This document shows, in pieces, positions 7,038-19,000 of a stretch of 21,721 nt of DNA. The stretch lies in contig NW_019091369.1 in NCBI RefSeq assembly GCF_001949145.1, forward strand, positions 2,538,545-2,560,265. Reading direction: 5' to 3'. The notes beneath the pieces were generated by a model, which was not told the origin of the DNA, did no database searches, and worked only from the letters and a program-made list of their open reading frames with translations. This stretch comes from Acanthaster planci (taxonomy: Eukaryota > Echinodermata > Asteroidea > Valvatida > Acanthasteridae). Position 1 is the first letter of the stretch, and each line of letters begins with the position of its first letter. Both the position numbers and the translations under genes were made by a program.

Positions 7038-10000
7038 GTAAGATGCGAAAGTCCAGGTGGTTCAAACAGAGATGGGGTCTTTGAATTTGTGTTTGTGGTA
7101 CTTTGCAAGATGTCATGAAACATCTTTTTCTTTTGAAAAACAAGTTGTTACACTTAAATTGAATAGCAATAATTGATTTGATAGTCAAGTTGCAAACTGT
7201 GAATGACATATTGTGGAACAATATTACCCATGATCCCTTGCACCTGTAAGTTGAACAAAGGCACTGTGCTCACAACTTTTTGCAACTTGAATTAATTCCA
7301 GCTTGACAGCTGAGTAGTTTCCATGGTTACAAGATAGAGCCTTGGTGTAAGCAAGTGCAGCCACATTCCCGCTCCATGTAGCAGTTCTGTGCAATGAACA
7401 AAGTTTGTGAAAACTGCTCCGGTCACGTTCTAAAGGTAGTACTAAATTCCCTCTCTATTCAAAGCCTTGTCTGTTTGTTCTTGCAGCGAATACCCCGGCC
7501 TTGTGACAGGCATGCAGATGAACTGGATGTGCGACTGGTCCCATAGCGCCCTGCTCGGCGAGGCCACCTACTTCATACACAAGCACAGCCTGGCCAAAGA
7601 CAGCACAGCAGAAACGCGGTCAGTAGACGGGACAGTAGTGGGGCTCTCTCTTGATAGAGCTACCCAGTTCAGTGATGAACTGGTAGTGGGCTTCTGACGA
7701 CAAACTTGACTCACACACTGCTTCAGCACGTTTCTGTGCTTAGAAATTGGCCCCAGGCTTGTGCGAAAGATCTGTTCACAGAACGCTTAGTCTGGCCATG
7801 AAATCAAGGCTCCTCAAAAGTGCTCTGGGCACAGTAGCTTGCCAGCCTGAAGGAACGTGTAGAGAAGAGACAATGAAAACAGTTACATTTTTAGGGTTGG
7901 GAGGAAAACTCTAGAAGTTTATTCTGGATAAGATCTGTGTAGTTGAGTAGGGAGTGAAAACCCACATGTCGATCAAGGTGGGATTCGAACCCGGGCTGCA
8001 GAATTGAAAGGTGAGGAAAGAACCGCTGTGTCACTCTTGCATCATTCTAAATGGGTATCCAATTTCTTTCAACCGTCTAGGGAGAAACTGGTGTCCTGCT
8101 TGGCCAACATCCACAGCTTCATCCTGCACGACTGCAACCAGATCCCCTGGGCGGGGAGCACCAGCGACACCGTCCAGATCACCACCCTCAAGATTCACGG
8201 CAAGAAGGAGGCCATCAAAGTGCAGACGCTGGACGTGGCCAACCTGCCCTACACCAAGCTCATCATGAAGGAACGCATCAAGGTAAAAAAATAAACACCG
8301 TCGGGAACGCTGCTGTGATCCATTGCCTGCAGATGAGGGAAATCCCTCTGGCAGTGTCTAAATCAATTGGCTGTGGCTTGTAGTGATGTACGCATCTATG
8401 GGAAATCACTGCAGCCGCTAATCAGTGGTTCCCATAGGCACCTGTGTTATTTCTAGCCATAGCCACAGCCAAGAGAACTTTTGGATGTCTGATCTATGTA
8501 AACTCAGCAGGCCCCTGTATGTAAGCTGCTGTTGGGAGATGTTATCAAGGTCTGGTTTAGGGGATTTGCCCAGCTCCAAGACTGATCTCCCACACTGGCC
8601 GGAGGTTTGAGTTCAAGACTTTAGCACTCTGAATTTGAACCTGCTGACCTTGTGTGACTAATGCATATGTTCATGTATATGTTGCCATGTAGGAGGCCAA
8701 AATCTAGAACATTTCACGTAGTTCCACAGTCAATTTGGGAAAATAAGTCTGCCATCCAGGATGAAGCCCAGGTCCAATAAAGCCCAACTTAATGTTTGGA
8801 AAATATTCTTTGCTCGTTGTTAGCACATAATATCATGACGTACCTTAAACTCTGGAAGCCTGGTGACCATCTTTTACACATCCTTTCATCTCTCGTCACT
8901 TTCTCCAGTTACGTCACCGTGACCCCAAGATGCCCGGTAAGCACGAGCTCTTCATTGGTCCCCGCACCTTCCGACGGTTCTTGGACTGTTTCCGTTACAT
9001 CTACAGCACCAAGGGAAAGGAGAACACGGCCAAAGTTGGACAGCTACGGTGAGCTAACCCCTGAGACTTTTGGATCACTCCCTTCATAAAAGAATTCTGA
9101 TCAATAGAACAGCCACCACAGATGGCAGTATACTGCCCATAAAGTGCTGACTTATTCCCCTTAATGCACTTAGTGCGTGCAGTAGTGTGTTTGGGCAGCT
9201 ATATGTCGGTAATTATTATCTACAGGGTAGTGGTGATACTTTGTTTTCAACGTCACTTACAGACTTATCTGAGAAGTGCACATACTTTTTGGTGAGTCAG
9301 TAAAGTGATGAGTTATAATTCTGGTTGTTGGATAAGTCGGTAATCTCCAGTTTCTTTCACAGCTTGGATGTCAGATTCATTTATATTGCGAGATATATCA
9401 AAACGAGCCCAAGGGTTTGAGCTTCCTGGTCTTTTGAATCATTGAGACCTGTGTCATTGCCATCCTCCTGATGCAGGAAAGCCCTGGCCTGCCTGGCCCG
9501 CACCCAGCAGGACACCCAGGCCAAGCGGCGGGACATCAAGCAGCTGCAGGCGGAGTATGAGGGGGCCAGCGGGCGGGTAGCCTCCCTGCTGGCTGCGCTG
9601 ACCCAGCGGGCCACCCTTCTGGAGAAGACCAAGGCCCAGTTCGCTGGGGAGGCCGGCAACAGCCTGACCGCCTTCCTGCAGATGCATGAGGTGGAAAGCG
9701 AGGAGGAGACAGAGGATGAGCTGCTGGCTGCCGGTAAGTCCGTTGGCTCTTGCGCCTGACCAGTAGAGGGCGCTCGTGTGCATCTCCCTTGGGGTTCTCT
9801 TTGAACTGGTTATACACTGCTTTCTATTTTAAGTTTCATTTTTTTTCCCGAGAAACCGTTGAGGGTTATAAAAATGAAATTACTTTACACGGAACAGAGA
9901 TGAACACCACATTTAATCTGATCTAAAAGGGTTTCTGCACAAGTGCTAGAGGGCGCTATGATTCATCTTCTGACCAAGAAATTGACAGAATGCAAAATCA

Positions 10001-13000
10001 AACTGGTGGTCTGATGTGGTTTACTTCAAGGATTTTTGAAGTTTAATAGGGTTTTAACAGGGTTTTAGGATACCTTTGAGTAATATCTCAAGCTTTATTT
10101 TGCATCCCTCTGTTTAAGTCATACATGTCTATGAGAAGTGGCGAGTGGTTTTCACAGACACATGGAATTTTTGTAGCCGCAGCCATAACATTTGGACATT
10201 GCGTTCATCTGAATGGCTTATGCTTCGCTGCCTCACACCATGACTACATGTGTTGGCGGAGGTTTCAAGGTTGAAGCCATGATAAATTGTTTTGGATGTT
10301 TTTTTGGCAGAGGAGAGGGACGAATATGACAAGGAGTTTGAGAGGATGCGGCAGGAGAACCTGCAGTCGCGCAAGATGGCAATTGAGGAGGACCTGGAGC
10401 TGGCTGTCAAGAAGGTAGCGGAGTGTCGGGGAGTCTTGCAAAAGGCTCGGGACCAGGTGGGTGTCAGCCAGAGATATCACAGCTCTGCCTAGCACAAAAA
10501 AACCCTACTTAGCCAAGTCAAATTGGCAGATGACATGTCACGTCGTGTGTATTGCTAGCAGGTGGTTCTCGACTGTTTTGTTGCTTAAAACACTCAAATT
10601 TGCTGAGCCATATTGTCTTCTTAGGAACTCTCTGAAATTGCTGCTTGTATTGGAGAATGGATTGAATTCATTGTTATTTTTTCACAGAGACAAACCATGT
10701 ACTTTGCGACAGGATTGTCCAAACCGCACCCAAACAATATGAGAAGAAGTTCATTTTGTTCAAACTTGCATAACAATATCCCGGTGACCTGACGAGTATC
10801 TGTTTTTCTTCTCTCAAGGTTATCCACTGGCGCGAGAAGGTAGACCGGTCCTGCATCGAGCGGCTCCGTTCCTTTCAGAACCCGCCCCAGATAGTCCTAC
10901 AGGTGATGGAGATGGTCATGGCCCTGTTGGGCAAGAACCGGCCCCTGGGCCAGAACCCCTCGGACCGGTCTGAGACCAAGATGCCCAACGAGGATGCCTC
11001 GGTGCTCTCCGGCCGGCACTCCTCCCTCTCTTCCCCAAGTCCCAAGAGCCCGACCAAGACCCACCGCACGCCCAGTGAGTACAAAGAACCTGTCTCTTCA
11101 CATTGCAGATTATTAAAGTGACATGCCTGTGTGTTTCTTGACCTGTTCTCAGCACGCCTTGCTGATTTCTGTGTTGAAATTTTCTGTTTTTTTTGGTTTG
11201 GAGCCAGGCAAATTCCATCCCATGCTCAGAACACGAGTGACTTTCCTCACTGAGTTTGGCTTGTTTCTTGTTTCTCTTAGGTCGCACTCTCTTTAAAAGA
11301 ATTATGATTTAGAAAATTGGAAAATAACTTGCATATGAGTGTTTTTGCATGTGTTATTTCCTACATTCCATTTATGGCAACAGAAGCACTAAATGATCTG
11401 TAGTAATTTTTAATTAGAGTGAAAAGCCGTTTTCTCTTATCAAGAAGCCAGTTTGAGTGATAAAGTTGACATCAGCGAGTAGCTCAGAATAATTTAGCTT
11501 TTATTTTTCTCTTGGTCATTGTTTGAGAGCTTTACCCTCAGGGACCCAATGACATGTACTTGATGAGAAATTGTGGTAAAATATCCTGCTGGAGAACACA
11601 ATCATGATCAGACAGGTGTCGGGGGCACACGATGAACATTTTTAACAACATTTTTAACTTGGCATTCATCATGTCACATTGTCTACTTGTGATGATGTAC
11701 ATATGTCTGGCTCAAATATTGTGTTCATAATGTAGTTCTTGAAAAATGCCGTTTAAAGACGTAAGTCCCCTGTTCATTGGGCTAAAGCTTGATTTTCAGG
11801 ACTAGGCTGCAATCCTCTTGTTAATTGACTAAAATTTGCCGAAGCAGTTGCCAAAAAGAGAGAACAGAAAACTTTGTTTTGTGTTCAGATGACCACAAAG
11901 TCATGACCCGAGTCTTGTTGTTACAGGGAAGACCCGGCCAGCTCCACCAAAGTATTTGGGCTACTCCTCAGGTAGAAAAACCCCATTGCCCCTCCCTCAG
12001 TCACATGATCATGTCAGGTGCCGCTTTTCACATGATCACATCAGGTGCTGCTTTCTCTGTTTGAATCACTTCCCAGTCATGAGTCAGTAACTGCTGTTAT
12101 GATGCGTTGCCGGGTTTCATGGAGCTGCTCAGCAGAGACAACTTGCCCAGGCTGCGTCCGAATCACTTGGCTGCAGCTTGAAGTCACACATGACCCTATG
12201 GGAACTGGCTTCAGCCACTACTGTAGTCTAGTGTGTAATATCTAGCTACAGCCAAGTGACTCAAATGCGGTCTAAGTGCAGCACGTGTTTGGTTAGCATA
12301 GTGGCTTACCAGTTAACATGTTATGGCAAGTGTACAACCTTTTGACTGGTCATTCTTGTGCTGAACAAGCTGCCCGTGCAAATCCAAAACAGCATGAATG
12401 ACAGCGATTCGGTGGAGAATTCAAACGTGAAGCAAAGAAACGCATTGGCTGTTTTCATTATCATATGCCCAGTCATCAGTGACCGCTGATTCCACACTGT
12501 CAATCATCGCAGTCCATTCCAGCTTCTCACAATTAAAACACGAAGAAGTTTCCCTAATGGTTTTGGAGATTCAGAGCATCTAGAATCCACTTCGAGTAGA
12601 AGCACCCCTCATTGGTTGAAAAGAGCTGCGTTGGTCAGAATAGATTTGTTGGTAGTGGTGTGACTGCAATGCTTGCGTTTCTTAGTTGTTCGTGAACCAG
12701 CGATGTGCAGTACCAAAGGAGCCCCCATTGCTCAGGAAATAGCGCCCTCTCTTGGTCCCGCTCGAGGCCCATAGAGCATAAATTTTGTGTAATTACAAGC
12801 TGCATCCAACTCTAATGGCTGCGACAGGAAAAAAAATATGAACCCATGGTTGCCAATGGCTACTGGCTAGAGCCACTTCCAATAGACGTATGAGCCGTAG
12901 CCACATGATGCGGACACAGCCCTTTGTGCACATTCTGTTGCAAAATGGCTGTGCCTACAGCTCCCATGCAATGGTTGCGTGGATCCCTTACTCAAGATAA

Positions 13001-16000
13001 TCATACATATGTCATTTATAATTCATCAGCACAATGCAAGTAATTTATCTACAGGAATAAAAGTTCGTTTGGTCAGTGACCCATCCTCATCTGCTGCTAA
13101 GGTGATTGCTTCTACCTGCCATGAAATATCCCTGCATGCTGAAAATGTATAATCTGTGTTATTCTCTAACGTATCTAAATAAAGGTACTTAATATAATCA
13201 AGCATTCCATTTAGTGCTTCAGTTTTATAGTCGGTTACCTTTTACCAAGGACCATTTGTAGATGTAGCATTTAATGCTGTAATTAATCAGCTGGAGTCAG
13301 GGCTGAACCTAAGGTCATAAAATTTACCGTCTCTTGCTTATCAATTGTTCAAAAGTCTAGAAAATTAGTTAGGTTAGATGGAATACACTGCCTGTAAGCC
13401 AAAGTAATTCATGCTTTAGTTAGCTGTGGTGTAATTTTTTGCTGAACGTAACTATTAAGTGCTTATTCTTACACACATCCGCTATGGACTGGATTCAGTT
13501 TTGCAGAGATGCTAAGCATGAAAACAATTATCAGCAAATTGCTTACAGAATTCAGTTGGGAACCATCCAGGAGGAGTAGCACTTAGCATGATGTTTGTGG
13601 TTGGTTACCTGGAATTCTTTTTACCGTATGTTTGTGCTTAGCAGGTGTACAAAACGGGCTCCAGTCCATTCACCAATTTGCATGACACTGCATGGCACGA
13701 TATACTGTATTTTGACTCATTTTTCTTCGTCACTTTTATTTTATTTCCTCCGTCCTCATTCACTCTTGATTCACCCCCTGATCGTAATTTTCTTTCTGCG
13801 TTTGTTTTCCCTATCTTGTCTGATTCCCCTTTCCTGTTGTTGACACCCTCCCTATCTTGCCCTGTTTTCCCACACCTCGTGGGTTCCTTCACTTCCCGTT
13901 CCACTTCTCGTCTATCTACTTCTTTTTTACTACCCTGATGTTCCTTTTCTTTCGCCTTCCTTTTATTTTCCCCCTTTTTCCACGCTTTCCTCTGCCCCTC
14001 TCCATCTCCTGTGAATCTGTTCCTCTTTCTTCCTCCGCATCTCTCCATCTCATCTATCCTCTCCTCATTTTCCCCCTCCTGCCTGCACCGTCTCATGCAC
14101 CGTGACACTGATACACCCTCCTGCATGAATTGCCTTGTCTCTCGTCACCACCAAGGAGAGAGTGTTGTCACCAAGTCCAGTAAGTCCAGTAATTTGCACT
14201 CCTCAAATTCACTGTCCATGTTTCCATGCTTTTTTTTTTGTCTTTAGCAATATAAAAATAGAAATACATCAAACACTCGATGTAACTTGGATACTTGCTC
14301 TGTCCTTTAATCTGAACATTGTCATTTATGGCACATCTGTGGAAAATGAGTTATCAAACCCCCCCCAAAATTGTTTGAAATGTCAGAGTGTCCAGAATAT
14401 GTCCGAATCTAAATCGTGTATCTGGGACTCAGGCTGCATCCGAATCCGTTGTCTAGAGCTAGGTCTTGGTCTTCACTCCATTGAAAGTACGTGGAGACGC
14501 TCAGACAATAGACCTAGCCATAGCTCTGGAAGCCCGTTTCGGACACGGCCTATGTCTAGGTCTTTGCCTACTGTCAGCACATAGGCAGATGCTGACAGCA
14601 GACATAGCCATAGCCCTTGAGACCTATTTCAGACACAGCCTATCTGAGAGTTAGATCTCATTTCACCAACCGAGTCGTATACCGTGTGGAAACTATCAAT
14701 TCTGTTCGAGTGATATATTTGAATTGTTCAACTTCATACTCGTTGCCGTTTAATCCTCAGTTTGTGGGATCAGGCTAGGGGTCACATATTTTGGAAAGGA
14801 CTTTTCAACTAAAGAGCTTTGTAATTTTATTCCGCACATGATAATCAGGCTGCTGGTCATTTTAATGTGAAAAATCATAAATTGTCATCCACTGAAGTTT
14901 AAACTGAAGGTTTAGTGTTTTACTACGTGAAAGAGAGCTGTCAGCTTGTTGCTTGAATATCCAATTAGATTTGGTATATGGACCATTTTGAGAAGCTCAG
15001 CAAATTTCAGCCTTTCTGTACATGTATATTGTTTTTATGCCGTTTGCCTCACTTGGCCAATCAATTGACCAATCGCAGAGTCAAAGGACCAGCTGACCGA
15101 CAAGCAGAAGTGGAAACAGATGCAAAACATCCTCAACGACTCCACCAAGTTTGTGGAGATCCTGCAAGGGGTGGACTGGGAGAACGGCTTGGACCCCAAC
15201 ATCCGCATGAATGTGGAGCACTACCTGCCCAAGCCTAAGGGGGATGGCGAAGGGGTGACGGGCGAGGGCTCACTCCTCGAAGTCCCAGGTAAGATTTGCA
15301 TTCCTCCAAGGTGACTGTGTTTTCCTGAGGGGCTTGTTGGTCCTCAAGGTGTCAACTCCTCCTCAGTCAATCAACAGGCATCTGTCCATCTTAATTCCAC
15401 TTACTCTACTTTTGATCTAACTTACTTCTATCCGCATCCACGATGCACAAAATACCGTGCAGCTTCCCTTGTTGAGATTTCCCTGGTAGTGCCAAAGTCG
15501 TGGCCTTAGGAGCGTCCTCACTTGATGGCATTCTGAGGACATAACTCATCCATGCCTTTCTCTTTGTCATTTGTCGTGCAGTCTGCACTGGATGGCATTC
15601 TGAGGATATGAGCAGTAAAGACCCAGTTCCTTCTTTGTCATCTAGTTCTTAATGGATGTCACTCAGAGAACTAATCCCCAACCCATGCCTGTCTCTTTCC
15701 CATGACGTTTTAAATGGCGATTAATAGCCAGTATTTTAGAATACGGATAGACGTCTTTCTTATTGGTGCTCTGACTGGCACAGTTGACCGTTGTATTCAA
15801 AATGATGGATAATTAAGTGTACGTGTAATCGATTTATCTACCTTCAGGAGGACCCAAGCTTCCTGCCTCCTCCCGCCGTAGCCCCTCCTCCCTGGAGTCG
15901 GGAGGCATCACCATAGCAGCCGTGCGCTACAGCTCAGAAGACGCCGGCAACCTAGTGGCCTACATCTGTTCCCTGGTGGAGTACTCGCATCAGTGCGGGC

Positions 16001-19000
16001 CCCTGCGAGCCGCCCTGGAGAAGCAGGCCGAGCTGGAGAAGGAGAAGATGGAGAACGAGCGCTTGCAGAAGGAGCAGGATGAAAGGGTGAGTAGATGCAA
16101 CACATCAGAGGGAGTGTTGTCGCGAGACATGTTGGCAGTAATGCATGGAACTTCCTCTTTAAAAGCGCATCTGGTTCCTTCCATTTAGCCTTCTTCCACC
16201 CTCAGGCCTAGAAATATCTGATTTCAGACACCTCTTAGACACTGCAGCTTTGGTAAGGTCAATAATGACTTCTTTGTATTAGAAACACCTAGAAGAAAGT
16301 TTTATCTATGAATGGATCAGACACAGTATCTGTATTGGGTCTTGAAAAGTGACCCACAATGTCGTATTGGTGGCAGCTCTGTCCTTTTGATGTTAATATG
16401 TATTTGTAGCAAGTGTTGGTCACTCACAGAGTTCTGTGTCAGTGTCTTTGGACATATTCCAATCTCCACTTTTCATCATCTGCACATTTCTCATCTTCTC
16501 AATTAATATTCGTTGTTCAATGCACTGTCATCCTTTGGGGGAGTTTTCAACGCTTAAAGCACCCAAAATGTCAATTGTTTACCAACGCATATCATGCTTT
16601 TCTGTCGCAAATTTGTTACCGTTTATTTTAATTTTCCCTGAGGCAGACTATATGCCAAAAATTCATAATTCAGCTGAGAGAAATTTCAGAGTGCTGTTGA
16701 CTGATTTTTGTAGAAAAACAGAATTTTGTAGAAAAACGGTTCCGCGCTGTTATATTGTCAATATTAAAAGTTAAAGAAAGCATTGTAGAAATGTCAAGCT
16801 GTGGAGGTTTTTTTTAACATTCTTTTTCCTGATTGTGTTTTCCATCCATCCTAACCTCACACTCGGTGTGTTTTGACTGTGACAATAAAACCAAGGCTGG
16901 GAATGCGGTAAGATGTTTGGATATGTGACCTTTCACCCCACCTCTGCTTTTATCTTGCCCCTCCCCCACCCTGTGCCCCATTCCAGTGTGTGCCACCTGT
17001 GCCTATATATACTCCTCTGTAATGAGTGCAATGCTGATCCATGCATGCTACCATACCTACAATCTCAATTAGTCCCTTTACCTTCCAGTTGTGTTGCCTC
17101 ATACATATTCATGAACTTACCTACTGTCATCGGTCAGATGAACAATGCCAGTTATTTGAAACCTTTCAAATTCAAACCAAGAGGCGGACCCTACTCTGCC
17201 TTAAAACCATGGTTTTGCTTTTCGCACTAGGCCGCACGCAGCAGTTGAATAAACCTGAAAATTATACCTACAAGGGGAATCGATGAAAATTAAATTGGAT
17301 TTGAACCTATAACACATGGACTAAAATACAAGTGCTCTGTCCAGAAGTACAGTGACATGTTCAGAATTGATTACCTTAGTGTTGATAGATAGCTCCATTT
17401 GTAGACTATCTGTATGGCCTTCTAGTGGTGAAAGGTTCAATTCCTGTTTCAGTCAGCCTTCCTGTTGAAGTTGGGTTGGCACGTCCAACCCAAGTAGAGC
17501 GGAGATGGTAGCCCAGAAGTCAGCATACTATACTTTGACAGCCTTGGAATTTATCAGGAATTCAGTACACAGTTGTCCTCCTGATGTTTATTGTTGGTCA
17601 AATCAACAAAGAAAACGAAGACTTGAAATTTTATTTGAATGAAAAGCGTCTACACCGTGGGAAGAGTAATTATACTTGGCTGTTTTCTTTCGTCATTTTC
17701 AGTGATGCGTGCGAAGTGTGTGGTTTTTAATTTTTTTTTTTTCTATTTGTGGACAGATTTCCATTGTATGTGTACGTGCATGAGCTGTGTCCATATAATT
17801 TGTGTTGTGGTGTTCGTAAACGTTTTTTATTTGGGGGGTGATGAAATGGTCCTAGTTGTATCATTCGGAGATCCCTGAATTTGGTAAGGTCCACTGCACT
17901 GCCCAATCCCACATTGGAATTAATTATCACTCATGGTTTGGTAGACCTGGCAGTGCTCAGTGCTTTGGTTTTATTCCCGCTTAAGCCAGTTACCGTGACG
18001 ATGGCATTAACATGCCGATTGCTAAGCCAGGAGACTGCCGGATCCATAGGTTTTGCATGTACATGTACTTTAAGCTCTCAGCGTGGCGCCCACCCCAATA
18101 ATGCAATTCTATGGACTGCTAGCACTGTTAGTAATCCGGAGAGCAGCCTGTCTATATGCAATGATCATTATCGTTAGAGGGTGCTGTATCAAATTACTTT
18201 CATTTTTTTTTTTTAGCCCGCTTCGCTCCGTAGGACCGTGGTGTGGGGGGGGTACTCGGCCAAGTTAATGCTGGCAGTCTGCTTAACACTGCATGCTTTA
18301 GCTCTAAGGAATTGACACGTGTGTTTTAACTATTGTCAATTTTGAATTTCAGCAAACTTCTTGACTTTACCTTTGTTGGTATTTTAAGAGTGAAAACAGC
18401 TTCCAATTCCAATTTTTGTTTTATCAAATTGCATGATCGTCCTGTGTACTGATTACTTAATCATGATGTATAAATAAAAACACTAATACTTTATCATTCA
18501 TGTTGTTTTTTGGAGTGGTACAGATAATTTTTGGCGGAATGTTCACCTGTGTTAATATTTAATCTTATAAGTTTTTGTTCTTTGGAAGCTGCAACAGCAA
18601 ACAAACAAGTTGCAAACAAAATGAGAATGTGCAAGCAGAAGCATTATATATCACAAATTTTAATGAAAGGCACTTTCAAAATTTACAAATTTTCTTTAAG
18701 GTTTTGTGTGCTATATACTTGGTTAAACTTCTTTCCCAAACAAGTTTTTCAACTGCAGAGTTTGTTTGAAGTGTAATGAAACACAAATTTTTCTTTTTAC
18801 TTTCATACTTCTCCAAAAATTCCTTAAAAAAAGCATCCTTTATCACATACCAAATGAAGCATGAAATACTCCATACCTCCTCTGTGAAGCCTCATGCAAA
18901 CCTCACCCAGTAAACCCGAACCTCACACCAAAAAATCTCACCATGACCAACCCTCCTCATTGCACCCAGGAGGCCCGTGAGGCACTGGCCCGGGAGGAGC

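Larger units (their letters stand above)
16087..18969 (+). other. Largest intron of the visible gene (2.9 kb)
   Basis: The coiled-coil reading continues directly from the exon ending 16086 to that starting 18970, both phase 0, so no intervening exon is needed. The interior is AT-rich. It contains a short tandem duplication of ttttgtagaaaaac (about 16706-16737), two divergent tRNA-like SINE heads (17297-17444), a hairpin ttgggttgg / ccaacccaa (17471-17493) and homopolymer runs near 17730 and 18203. No convincing coding sequence was found. Confidence 0.7.

Noticed and set aside
9381-9817. Overlapping minus-strand open frames of 92-109 codons
   Set aside because: They are antisense to the GC-rich coiled-coil exon 5 and have no recognisable motifs.
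13638-14126. 162-codon minus-strand open frame
   Set aside because: It is the purine complement of the pyrimidine-rich tract and encodes low-complexity K/E/R/G sequence without a domain; the lack of stops is a composition effect.
14466-14654. Short plus-strand frame with repeated 'DIAIALE' pattern
   Set aside because: The peptide repeat arises from the duplicated foldback element, not from a protein.
16880-16912. Possible tiny exon ending at ggaatgcg|gtaaga
   Set aside because: The donor is good, but the acceptor would give about 12 nt, and the coiled coil already joins smoothly across this intron.
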